From NCBI RefSeq assembly GCF_002105155.1, contig NW_019028994.1, forward strand, positions 186,001 through 250,000: a DNA stretch of 64,000 bases, given 5' to 3'. This document shows, piece by piece, positions 25,553-37,130 of this stretch (within the stretch, counting starts at the first letter, position 1; each line of letters opens with the position of its first letter). A program made the position numbers and the translations under genes. The notes under the pieces are model-generated. The model saw nothing but the letters and a program-made list of their open reading frames with translations. It was not told the DNA's origin and made no database searches. Origin of the DNA: Lobosporangium transversale. Its lineage: Eukaryota; Mortierellomycota; Mortierellomycetes; Mortierellales; Mortierellaceae.

Positions 25553-26946
25553 AACTATACATTAAAATTTGTTCAACGCGTCAATCCTTCTCGGGAAATA
25601 TATTATTAACATAAATTGTTGAAACATTATGTTGTCCGAGTACAAAAATAAAAAGTTTGCATTACTTCTTCTTTGCTTCGTACTCCATGCATTATCTTGT
25701 CACTGTTTTTTTTTTCTTAAAAAAAAAAAAAAAAAAAGACCTAGGACAGCCCTGTCGCCAGAAGGTTTACAGGCACGAATATTATTATGCTTGACCATTG
25801 GTCAGTCAGGGCGACCATAGCATAGATCCATCATCTTTCAGGCCCGCCTCTACAACGGTTAACCGTGAGAGTAGCTAATGAATCGATTGGTTGACTAAAT
25901 TCCTATGACGAGGAAATAGGCACATAAAGACTTCCACTGGTCAACTGCTTGGCGAATAAGACCGATATCCGTTCTCATGTTGCCGATTCAATGGGTATGG
26001 TTACATCATTATCAGATTTGTTTGATACTTCTATCGCCATGCTCCCTTCGGAATGCTCATATATTACTGCAATTTTCCCATTTTCAACTTGAATGATGTA
26101 TACAGGCACAACAGATCGGCAGAATAGAAAAGGCGTACAGTATGTCTGTAAGTCTGCAATGAAGCTTCTTCATAGATACATTTTACTGTATATTTTGAAT
26201 GCCGTTAATCTTTTGCATGTACCAGTAGATACCAGTAGCTGAATGTTGGTGAATAGACCCTAGGCCCTTCATCCTTTCGCTGAAGCTATTATTATTATTA
26301 TTATTATTACTGTTATTGGATTTATGTGGTACATGTATATTGGTTCTTTTAAAATCTGAAAACCGGTGTTTGGAAACAAGTTTTTTTAGTCCCTCCAAAC
26401 TTTAATAAAGGCAATCATTACATATTGCACGCGGTTAATACATTCGCTCAAAGAAGACATCATGAATAGCATAAGAAATATCCAAAAAGACGACCCATGT
26501 GCCATAATGGAAACCGGGAAATAGATTTTTTTCCTTTTTAAAAAAAAAATGGGTAACGCGTCAAATCTTACTAAAGGACAGGGAAGAAACCGCCCAACGA
26601 AACGCTCGAAATGTATCCACGCGTGCCATTGACTTCCAACTTTACCCACGTGTGAACATTTACACACAATGCGCATTCGGGTTAAAGTCCAAATCCCCTT
26701 CTTTGTCATCATCTTTTATTTACAATAAACAAAACGAGCCTTCCCTTTCACATCTACACCATTAAAGGATGACCAAAAGGCTATAAAAGCCTTAATGAAG
26801 TCCCTTTCTTTCTTTCTTTCTTTTTTTTTTTTTTCTTTTTCTTTTTTATTGCCCTCTTCACCACTTGAATATATTGGTTCTCTAAACCTGGTCTTCTTCC
26901 CCGATCACGCTAGATTTATTATTGTCGTCCACAGGTTTCTTCACTG
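25553..26946. other. Spacer upstream of the sphingomyelinase gene
   Basis: Holds an A run (about 25720-25737), an ATT triplet repeat (about 26288-26308) and, just before the next gene, a CTTT/T-rich leader (about 26808-26850). Small frames show no recognisable protein. Confidence 0.5.
26782..26789 (+). promoter_or_regulatory. TATA box of the sphingomyelinase gene
   Basis: TATAAAAG lies about 160 bases upstream of the start codon and is followed by a pyrimidine-rich leader, a common fungal core-promoter layout. Confidence 0.5.
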
Positions 26947-28240
26947 ATGAAAATTGCTACTGGCTTCCTGTCTTTTGCAGCAGCCGCTATCCTCCCCTCC
27001 TTGAGCATGGCTATCACCACATTCAGCGTGTTATCCAACAATGTATACTTCCTAAACGAGCTTATTAGCCCTGATTGGGGACAGCGTAAGGATGTGAGCT
27101 TCACCTCAACACGCAAACTATATGCCAGTAACTCTCGTACCGAAACATAACTTTTCTTTTTTTTTTTTTTTTTTTTTTTTTCAATTAGAAACTAGGGCCA
27201 AGTTGATTGCAGAGTCAGACTACATTAAAGGCCATGATGTTATCGTGCTTCAAGAATGCTTTTCTAAACGAGCTTGCGACATTCTCCGTGAGGGCCTGCG
27301 TTCTCAATGTAATTTTTTTTTTTTTTTTTTTTTTTTTTTCTTAAAAAAAATTAAGTACGAGCGTCCATCATAACACATGGCGTTAATTGGACTGCGTTTA
27401 GATCCCTACCAAACCCCAACATTAGGAGTATCCAAGGAAGGGTGGGACTCGACTTCAGGATATTATCACTGGTCTGTTCCTCTGAATGGTGGTGTGGTCA
27501 TCATGAGCAAATGGCCTATCACACAGAAGCACCAATACGTCTTCAAGAATGGTTGTGCAAGTGAATGGTAACGGTTTTTTTTATTTTTTTTTTATCATCT
27601 TAACTAATACTCTAACGACCATGTCGCTATAAGCCTTACTCACCACAGGTTGCGTTCCAAAAAAAAAAAAAAAAAAAAAAAAAAAAACAACAACGTATGA
27701 TTTTTTTTATTTTTTTATAATAGGTTTCAAAATAAAGGATTCGCCTATGCTGTGTTGAACTACCAGGGCAAGAACGTCCATGTCTTTGGCACGCACATGC
27801 AGAGTGACGATTCCGCTTGTCTGCCTGGTCAACCAGCCCGTTACCGTGGTCAAGCATTGGACGCCTGGCGCTCTTATATCGATTCACTCAACATCCCTGC
27901 AAACGAGTTGGTGATCATGGCGGGTGATTTCAACATCAAGCGCGACACAGAGGAGTTCAGCTCGATGCTCAAGCGGTTAAATGCGACTCAGCCCACGGTT
28001 TATGATGGCCATCCTTGGACTTGGGACACTCAAACGAATGAAATTGCGCGGTACAACTATCCAGATTTGATTCCAGAGTACCTTGATTTTGTTGTGACAG
28101 ACAAGGAACACTTGGCTGTCAAATCCTCGGTCCAGACAACACTGAAGGTTCAGTCACCAGAGTACCATATCAAGGGAGCGGCCTATCACGAGTATAGTGA
28201 CCATTACCCTGTCAAAACCGTTATCGAGGCTGATCTGTAA
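26947..28240 (+). CDS. Secreted bacterial-type neutral sphingomyelinase (SMase C family)
   Basis: Exons 26947-27085, 27189-27308, 27402-27567 and 27724-28240 join in phase to 313 aa. A signal peptide (M-K-I-A-T-G-F-L-S-F-A-A-A-A-I-L-P) precedes an endonuclease/exonuclease/phosphatase fold. Seen motifs: N-N-V-Y-F-L, W-G-Q, V-L-Q-E-C-F (metal-binding Glu), G-T-H-M-Q-S-D-D-S-A-C, A-G-D-F-N-I, and C-terminal E-Y-S-D-H-Y-P-V (catalytic Asp-His). This set is typical of secreted sphingomyelin phosphodiesterases of the bacterial SMase C type, which release phosphocholine from sphingomyelin. The substrate in a fungus may be another phosphosphingolipid. Introns contain T runs up to about 27 and one A run. 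No breaks seen. Confidence 0.88.
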
Positions 28241-28915
28241 AAAAAAAAGACTCCCTTGCGTGCCATTACATAGTTTTTAAACATCACATAGAATACATTA
28301 AGCCTTCATCATAAGGCACCATCACTTTTTTGTTGTCTTGTGCAAGTCAAGGAAATAAATAAATATAAAAACCTCATGATGTTTACGCGTCTGGTTTGCA
28401 TATGCTTATACTTTGCATGTTTAGTGTTTGTAATGGTAACTAAGGTACTCTACTTTTTTTAAACTTCTCTCTCTTTTTTTTTTTATGCATGCTGATAATT
28501 ATTAACATGCTTCAAAAGATGGATAGTATTCATGCTATGGATTGGCCATAGATTGCTATGGTTTTTACACTTTTGAAATTAATTCCTCATACAAGTAATT
28601 CTACAGCTTTTTTCAGTGTCTGTAACAAGATCTCTACCCAATAGAAATCCAGGAAGCGTTTTGTGAGGATGGCAAAGTAAGTAGAGGAAGATCCAAGTGA
28701 GCATCCTCGTGGTTGCTAGAGCTTAGGACAAAGCTTGCGGAGAATTCTTTCCTTTTCCTTTTTTCCTTTTTTTTAAAGTTCTTTCTGAGGGATCGTGGCG
28801 TCGCTGTGACCGACTCGTTGCATTTGTATTAGATCTCGTTGATCTCTCATTTCACTCATTCTTTGTCTAATTCTAAATTGCAGAGGAAAAAAAAAAAAAA
28901 AAAAAACTAAATAAA
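28241..28915. other. Spacer between sphingomyelinase and RbfA-like gene
   Basis: AT-rich, with T-rich patches (about 28455-28484 and 28750-28777) and an A run just before the next start codon (about 28887-28906). No gene recognised. Confidence 0.5.
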
Positions 28916-30044
28916 ATGATAAAGACACTTTCTCAAGGATATCAACTACTCAAAACAACAAGGGCTGCAAAGAGATGTAGTATATGCAGTGGCGACAGCA
29001 GCGGCAACAGTAGAGCGTTTGGAATCTTTAGCACGATAAACATGTCTGTAAAAGAGAATCGCTCGTCTACGATCGTCTCTAGTCGGGACCGGACGACGAA
29101 AGCAAAATCCGGGATTGACACAGATCTGAGGACTGTGGTCCAGGAGGTGGCCATCCCAGGAAAATACCAGATGTATTTCAAACCAGATAAGCGAGCAACT
29201 CGAAAGGCGGTAATTTTTTTTTTTTCTGCCATTTATTAGTTGAAAATGGATATGGCTCAAGGGTGTCAACTGATTGAGAGCTGCTGTTCTAAAATAACTA
29301 GGAAGGAGACATCCAAGTAGGCCGATCAAGATCACCAAAGAAGATTAATGCAGCAAAGTGGAAGAATGCGCTTGATCTTACACAGGACATGCCAGGTGCC
29401 CAGCAGCCATCAAATGACTCAAATTCTAAAAATCCTCAGAAGACACGAGGCTTTGAGAATGTAGGCTGGCGGGCACTTGAGCAGGTTTATGCGTGTGATG
29501 CGCTGCCACATCCTCTATTTCATCGTGATCATTTGGAAATAACCAAGGTAGATGATCGAGAATATCCATGCAAATACTAAATATATGTTTATATATATAA
29601 ATGTCCATTATGAAAACTCATCTTGTGCTCTGTTAATTAATTTAACAAGATCAAGTTATTGCCAGACCGAAAAACTTTTCAACTCTGGTATAGACCTAAA
29701 GCAGATAACCGAGTGTCAGCGGTATGTTTCTGAGACCTGGGTTACTGAAAATGTTAATTCGAATGACCTGTTTCCTCAACGATTGGTCGCGCTTCATGAT
29801 CTGGATTATATAGGATGATATTGCCGAAGCTGTAGCTCAATACTCTGGAACCTTTACGGCAATGCTGGCAAGACGCGCGCGTACATCGGGATCCTCCAGA
29901 CTGACGTTCCACCTGGTCCGACAAAGTGATCTAGTCGCGAGTTTGGATGAAGCGTGGGCCAAGATTGAGCAGGAAATAGCGGAGCAAGAGAAAAGCGAGT
30001 TGGAGATGACTTTGCAGAACAGGAGTATAAAAGAATTGAAATAA
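28916..30044 (+). CDS. Possible mitochondrial ribosome-binding factor A (RbfA-like)
   Basis: Exons 28916-29209, 29302-29547, 29650-29721 and 29814-30044 join in phase to 280 aa. The N-terminal 40 residues are basic and Ser/Thr-rich with few acids, as in mitochondrial presequences. Around exons 2-4 the order L-E-I-T-K-I-K-L-L-P-D-R-K-T-F, Y-R-P, then F-T-A-M-L-A-R-R-A-R-T-S-G-S-S-R-L-T-F-H resembles the KH-like RbfA domain (strand, strand, helix, R-x-x-P-x-L-x-F). RbfA matures the small ribosomal subunit. The match is by pattern only. The C-terminus is an acidic helix (L-D-E-A-W-A-K-I-E-Q-E-I-A-E-Q-E). That the four exons form one gene rests on clean phase and splice signals. Confidence 0.6.
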
Positions 30045-32801
30045 AGGAATGAAAATAAAAATAAAAATAAAAACAAAAGCAAAACAAATGCTTGAAAGGT
30101 GACAAAAGTATATAACAATCGTGTCTTTTGAAAAAGAGTCTCAGATGTGTGTGAATCCATTACTTTGGTTCCAAGAGCCCCAAGCGTCCAAAGCGTGATA
30201 TGGTGCGAAAACGAATGAGGATTTGAAACAAACTCACTCACCAGAGTGAGTTTGTGTCGAAGGGAAGGCTCTCTTAACTTGTTCTGTCAATACGCCCCAA
30301 GTCCATAAAAGAAAAAAAAAACTTGGAGCCTTAGACGCCTTTGCTAGAATCCATCTCTGTGAATTTTATCCCTTTCACAATGGTGGTTTCCATTAGGGTC
30401 TACAGCTCAAGAACCGTTCATATTGAAAGGTATAAATATACCCTGGAATTTTTTTTTTTTAAGAAAGGGGATATACATTTGGTTCCTTGAAGTGAAGTTT
30501 ATCTGTCCCCCTTTTGTCATCGTTGTCATTGTAACCATTGTAAACAATCATTGCCGGCACAATCACGCCAAAAAAACATTAACCACTCAGAAGAAAGAAA
30601 ACAAGGGCACATGCTCAGCTCGTTCCTTCGAGCTTTGAACATCTGTCACATTCATGTATTACATTTGACTGACGGTACTGCAACCGTCTCATGAACGAAC
30701 ACAACACCCCGGGGACAGCCAGGACGAGAACAAGGAGAGGATATATATATACGACCTTGTCCTTGAACAAGTAACATTGCTTTATTTTTATTTCTCTGAT
30801 AGTCTGCGTATTGATTACCCCCTTGATGCTCTCTGCTTTTCTTTTTCTTTTCTTTTTTTTGCTTACATAGCAAAGTCGTTAATTGTTGAGTATAGACATG
30901 TGCACATGTGCATGAAAGATTAGAGCAACTAGGCTAGCTTAAACCAAGCAGACTGGGTAAGGATGATGTCCAAGTTTTAGTTCATTTTCCCATCACATTG
31001 AGGGACAGTAGAGTTGATTCGAGAAATACATGATGTAGTCGATGTAGAGATGTGTTAGTGTATGTGTTGTGTAGGATGATAGGATGAGGGATATAAATAT
31101 TGTCCAACAGAGGTAATTGAGTGTATAATTGTCCAGAAGGGACAGGACTAAATTCTGGCATCAAGACAAGGTTGATCACACACATTCAGGCATTGCATTG
31201 GAACATGTCACATACCGCAATCCTCTCTCCCCTTTCACCATTTTGGGGAAACAACAAAAAACAAGGCGATGAAGAGTGAACACATGGCCATGGGATCACC
31301 CTTTTTTTTTCTTTTTTTTTTTTTTGTCATCTGTTTTTGTTTTTTTTTTCTTTCTTGTTTGATGTTCGGGATACTTCATCGTAATCAGGCCTGGTCTTGT
31401 AATTCATTTTTCTCTTTGACTTTCTTTCTTTCTCTCTCTCTCTCCTTTTTCTCCAGAGGTGGGTGCATTTTCCCGTTTGGTTGCACATTTTCCTTCTTCT
31501 TTCCTTCTTTTCTTCCTTCCTCCTTCTCCTCCTCCAAAAAAAAAAAAAGCTGCACATCGAATTGTTTCTTCTTTTTCATTCTTTTCTCTCTCTTTCTCTT
31601 TCCCCCACGTTTTTTTTTTTTTTATATTTTTATTGTTTTTGTATTATTTTCATTCGTCTGCATCATTTCATAATCGTTCATTTCACTTCTTGCCACCACA
31701 ACATCATTCATATCATTCATATCATTCTCTGTTATAAACATTGATTCTGTCCTTTTCTTTCCCCAGCTTTGGTCATCCATTACACGCATCTTCATGCTGT
31801 ATCTGATCAGCCCATCCTTCGTCTTTTAAACATAAACAAGCATTTCCAGGGTGACAAAAAAATAACAACAACCTTCTAATCAACTTGTGTATGTTGACTG
31901 ATTGTTTAAAGTATTATTTATTTTATTTTTTTTATCCTCCTCTTTGCACTTTGTGAACCCATTGTGCCATCATCACATCCGATATCAACCCAGCTTCAGT
32001 TTTTATTTCTTTTGGGTTATGCCATTACTCTGCTTTGTTCCATATTCCTCATGTTCTCTCAATGTTTGTTGATGTCTTTTTGTTTTGCTTCAGCAAAAAA
32101 ACTCGACGCGCCTGATTTGCTCCTCAATCATCCTTCTATTTCTACTTTTCTCTCTCTTTCTCTTTCCCCGTTTCCTCTTTCCCTCTTTCCCTCTTTCCTC
32201 CCTCTTTCCTTCGTCGCTCCTTTTTCTTACAGTCTCTTCATTTTCAATTGTTCATTGTTCCATCAACGTTTAGGCCTCTTTTCTTCAAATAACCTGGACA
32301 TCTTATCTCAGAACCAGTTCGGTTATCTCATTCAAGATCAGCTGTGGTGAGTAGGACGCGACTACAATCGTGAAAAAATAAAAATAAAAAATAAAAAATA
32401 AAAAAGAGAATTGATTGATATGACCGCCTATCAACCCTCCACCAATCATCATTCTCAAAGTTGTCTTGGATACTATCGCTCTATCCTAATCCCAATACAA
32501 ATAAACAGTTGTCTGTAGTCAACAGGACCTGAAAGAACCAGAAGAAAGCTTTTTTACTTTAAAAAAAAAAAAAAATTATACCTCTTTCTAACCTTTGGTT
32601 AAACGATTGTGTGGGCACGGTTGTTCGCGCCATGGCACCCATGCAGAATGTCAAAGTGGCTTTAGGGATTCGTCTTGTTGATCGTAACACTGGACTCGAT
32701 TGTTACATTTCTTACACTCAAGCACCAGCGACACTTTCCATCCAAAGACTTTCACAGACTATAACCCTTACACCATCCAGGTCTCCCCCAATCCAACCAT
32801 C
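30045..32801. other. Long promoter/leader region of the FYVE gene
   Basis: 30.05-31.2 kb is AT-rich without recognised genes. From about 31.3 to 32.3 kb the + strand is extremely pyrimidine-rich (long T and CT/TTCC runs), giving spurious Phe/Ser/Leu frames. An A run lies at about 32560-32574. Because the FYVE gene begins at 32802, this looks like a long promoter and leader, possibly with 5'-UTR introns. Confidence 0.5.
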
Positions 32802-35800
32802 ATGACATATCTTCAACAACAGCAGCAACAACCGCCCCCACTACCCCCTTTTGCTCTTCCTTCACAGCAATTCTCGCAGCATCAGCTACACCAGCAGCGA
32901 ATGTATCAGCACAAACAACAGCTGCATCATCAGAGCCAACACCAAAACCGTTTTCAACAACTACAACAGAACCAACAGCAACGAGTCAAGCGCATGGATG
33001 CAGTCTATCCTCATGTTAGGCAGGAATCAGCGGCAAAAGTTGCAGAATACTCTCTTGTCCATCATCTGAATTATCCAGCCGCCATGAAAGCAACAGTGTC
33101 CTCCCTTCAAAGTTCAAAAGACCAAACAAGGGAGGAGCTCACAACTGCAATGCAGAGTCACATGGAGAACCAACCAAAGCTCAGCCAAAACTTACCTCCA
33201 GAGTCCATTCAACCTTCTATCCAATCAAACACACATCATGCGGCTTCAGGCAAGGACGTTGAGGAGAGTGACAACGAAGACTATTATTATGATGATGGTG
33301 AGGATGATGGTGAGGATGATAGTGAGTTCAGCGATGATGAGGACGTAGATGAGGATGAGTATGGAGATCACGATAACGTGGCTCATCATAATAACAATAG
33401 TAATCACAAAAAGCCCGAGCATCCTATCAGGCAGATGAATCCTGACACAATAACAACGGATCGAAACATTAGCAACGGTAGTGCTCAAATGGTACAACAA
33501 GAATTGACTCGACAAATGACTATGGCTGCTGGCGCATGGAAAAAGAATGGCATTGATGAAGCAAAGCATTCTTTGCCCTCCAAAAGCAGCAAAGGCATCA
33601 ATCACCTCAATAGGAGTCCACCTTCAACTCGTAATAATGAGGCATCTATTAAAGGAGCCTCTATCGGAACTTCTGCAGCAACACCAGGCCTTGGAACTGA
33701 AAGAAACAACGAGAGTCGTTTGCCTCACCTATCGAAAGCACAGATGATGCCCTATGTTGGTAATGAGGATGAAGATGAAGATGAAGACGAAGATCAGGAC
33801 GAGGACGAAGACGATGATGGTTATGATGATGAAGATTCAGAGGACTATGATCCCGAAGAGGATGAGGACTATTCATATTCTGAAGATGAAGGCGATGAAG
33901 AAGACGAGGAAGACGAAGATGGGCCGCCTACGGCATATCAATATAGCACACGGGACGGTCCAAGAGCGACAACAGGCATTAAATCCCGCACTGCACAGAC
34001 TGGACATTATTCTCGTGCTCCATACAACCATTATCGACCCCCAAGGCTAGATGAAAATTACCTTAAAAAGCGGGCTATTACCAAACATGTTGTACGTCGG
34101 TCAAGCTTGACCGCATTGTTAGGCGAAGCAACTCAGTCAGAGTCAGATCTTGGGGATCGGACCATCCACCCTTCAATGTCATTGCTTGGACAACATCACC
34201 GACAGAGTGGTCACAACAACCGGCGTCCTGCCCTTTCAGACGTCTGGATACAACATGATCATGATCAAATGATCATGCCTTCGTCAGGCGCTGCAAATAT
34301 GGGTTCAACCGTCACTGCGGACAACCGCAGAGATAGGCAGATTCAGTTGGTTACCAGTCCATTGGTAAATGAGCATCGCAGATCTATGATGGACCGCGCC
34401 ACCACCATCACTTCTGGGGCTCTTTCGTCAAATACAACGTTACAAGATCCTCATCGACCCAGGCGAACGGATTCTGGAGTGGAGGTCAAGCTCTCTCCAC
34501 AGGAACATCGCGGATCTGGTGGCATTGATAGCGGCTCTGACGATCGGCAATCGCGGCAGCTCCAAGATAAGGCCATGACCGATCCATCGTCTCTTTCCTC
34601 GACTGGCCATTCATCCGTTATTGTATCAAGTTCTACTTCATCTTTTGTGGATGCGTCTGCTTGCCAGTCAAGGATAAAGCTTGAGGACAACAGCCTAGGT
34701 AGGGAATCCCCTAGCCCAGGCTCATCTACAGGAACTCATGTAAACCCAACAGGATCATCCAGCTCTGCGAGCGGATCAAACGCTCTTCAATGCACAAAGC
34801 CCCTCAAATCATCCATTAGCTGTCACACTTTCCCTCGTGCTGTTGGGAAAAAGCATGTCTCCTGGCATCACTCACTCTTCCCAACAGAACATGTACTGCG
34901 TGTCAAACCAAGCCTACCAAGCCTATCAAGTGTTGCTGTTGAGTCTGCAAATGCCATTTTATCTCAGCTTCCAAGCATCCCTGTGATGACTAGAGATAGA
35001 GTTGAGGGCTTCCATCAATCTATTAGGAGTCTACGGACGTTATCGAGGATTGAGATTACAAAGATGAGCTACAAACAGCAAGGACGACAAGAGCTTACGT
35101 CTTCTGTGCCAATATCTAAATCTGCTTATGATTCGCTTCCATGGTGGAATCTATCAAGATGGTTCAGAGGTTCCGTTACTATTGATAAAAGACATTGGAA
35201 GGTAAGCAAATCATGACAGGTTATCATCCATCAATATTATCTGAATAGGCCTTTATGACTGCCTGATTCTGTATTAACATAATGCTCATCTAAACATGTT
35301 GTAGCCCGATAGCTCGCGTGAGTCATGCGCTTATTGTTTTGCTCCCTTCCACCGCCTCACTAACCCTCGTCATCACTGCCGTAAGTGTGGGGATTTGTTT
35401 TGTGGCAAATGCGCAAGTGCCGAGATTCTTATGGATGCCAAGAACTGTGTCTATGTACAGCAGTCGCAGCTCGCACGCTGGTCACGAAGAGTAGATCTCC
35501 AGCGACATAGTCTTTGGATCGACACTCTGCCACAACTACACCCTGTCCGAACCGCAGCTGAGTCTGCACTAATAGCAGGGTCAGATGGCCATGGCTCCAT
35601 TGGACATGCGAACGGTCTCAGCGGTGGGGCGGGAACGCTCGGCAGTATAAACATGGGTCACCGTATCAACGGAAGCGGTAGTGGTAATGGCCACAGAAGC
35701 CCCTGGCAATTGGCACCCGGCTCTACCAAAAAATCTCGTCTTAGCATTTTCGGTCTTTTCGGCAATGGAGTGCATGGATCCGCAGCAGGCAACACTGCTT

Positions 35801-36606
35801 CTGACTCTAGAAGGGGGAGCATGGATATCCCAAATACTGAGGGTCATTATGCCAATCCTATGACAGTCACATTTGCCACAGGTAGACGATCCAGTTCATC
35901 ATCCATTCTCAGAAGCGCCACTGGTACTTCTAGTCATTTGTTAATGACGGGTGCAGCACTGGGATCCAATGAGGGTGCATTACCAACGATCGCTATGTCG
36001 CGTAGAATGAGCTCTGGTGGTGTGGGAGAGGTTTGCCTAGCTAGAATTTGTGTAGGATGTGAACGAGAGTTGCTCAAACCTGTTCCGAGATGCAATTCAA
36101 TTGCAAAGTACTATGGATCTGTCAAACCAAGAGGAGGCTATCAACCGCCCATCCATGGCTATTCGAGTCTTGGCCCTCACGCGGGACGCCAGCATGTTGG
36201 CCCTCAACTAAAAGCTCCGTATCTAGTTGAGGACGATATCGATCCGACGGTGACCGGACGCCATGAATACCTTGCCCACGGTGTTCGCCGACACTCTCCT
36301 CTCCGAAAGTCAAGTCATATGGCAGATATAACTGCTCATTGTGACAATGACTCAAGGATGACACCTCACGATCGTCCCAGCGGTAACCCTGCATATTTCA
36401 ACCAAGGTGGAAGAGCCCATCAGAGCCAGGTTCATGGTCAAGGATGTGGTTATGGTCCATGTGCGAACGGTGGATGGGTTTCACAGGGAAACGAAATAGG
36501 GCCACACGGAGAGACGAGATACCATCAGAACATTCTTACCTTTCAGGAGCAACAACTCCATTATACCCAACAGGCAGTAGGCCCGTTCTGTCGTGAAATG
36601 TGCTGA
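32802..36606 (+). CDS. Large FYVE zinc-finger protein with split FYVE domain
   Basis: Exons 32802-35201 and 35305-36606 join to 1233 aa. The start is the ATG opening M-T-Y-L-Q-Q-Q-Q-Q-Q-P-P-P; the frame stays open about 100 bases upstream, so a spliced extension is possible. The first 800 residues are low-complexity (poly-Gln, His/Gln, two long acidic Asp/Glu tracts near residues 160-185 and 320-375). Exon 2 encodes C-A-Y-C (808-811), then R-H-H-C-R-K-C-G (822-829) and F-C-G-K-C (832-836), the PI3P-binding FYVE core. The last Cys pair appears only at R-I-C-V-G-C (1049-1052), after a roughly 210-residue Gly/Ser/His-rich insert. FYVE proteins act on endosomal/vacuolar membranes; the specific role is unknown. 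Confidence 0.85.
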
Positions 36607-37130
36607 CCTTCAATACTTCAATCTTTATGTTATCATCGCTCGCTACATGTTCCGAGTTCCAAATAAAAAGCATTCACAAACCTTCCTTTGTCCAAGGCAC
36701 CAGAATAGAAGTTTTTATTAGATTTTTTGGTTTTAGTAAAAAAAAAAAAAAAAAAAAAAAAAAAGTGTTTTTGATTAGGCTACCCTTAAGGAAGTAGTCC
36801 GGAATTCAGCGCCACAGCTGTTAAGAAAGTCTTCATGTCTAGAATAGTTCTCTCTTTCTTTTTCAATCAATTTATCAAGAAAAATGTAAATATCACGTGA
36901 TGTTATCCGGATGTGGTGCGAGCAGAGTACAGCTATCCATCGATGGTGACCAAAGGATTCGGGATTGACGATGGCGTGTGAGACGATCCATCCATCATCA
37001 ATAACGACATCAGTGGTTACTTCGCTTGCAGCTTTCATACCAGGGGAAAAGAATGAAAGATGAAGAGATTGATTTGATCTGCTTGAGACATGTCATCTAA
37101 CAACGCTTTGCTTCTCCTTCCCAATAGCAA
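36607..37130. other. 5' region of RPS2 copy 1
   Basis: A T/A-rich 3' flank of the FYVE gene (A run about 36739-36764), then the RPS2 promoter and leader. A splice-acceptor-like ...CCAATAG sits three bases before the RPS2 ATG, suggesting a 5'-UTR intron; copy 2 has ...TTTTTAG at the same place. Confidence 0.5.

Noticed and set aside
31269-31744. Long + frames in pyrimidine-rich DNA
   Set aside because: Pure low-complexity Phe/Ser/Leu products of CT-rich DNA, better explained as the FYVE leader.
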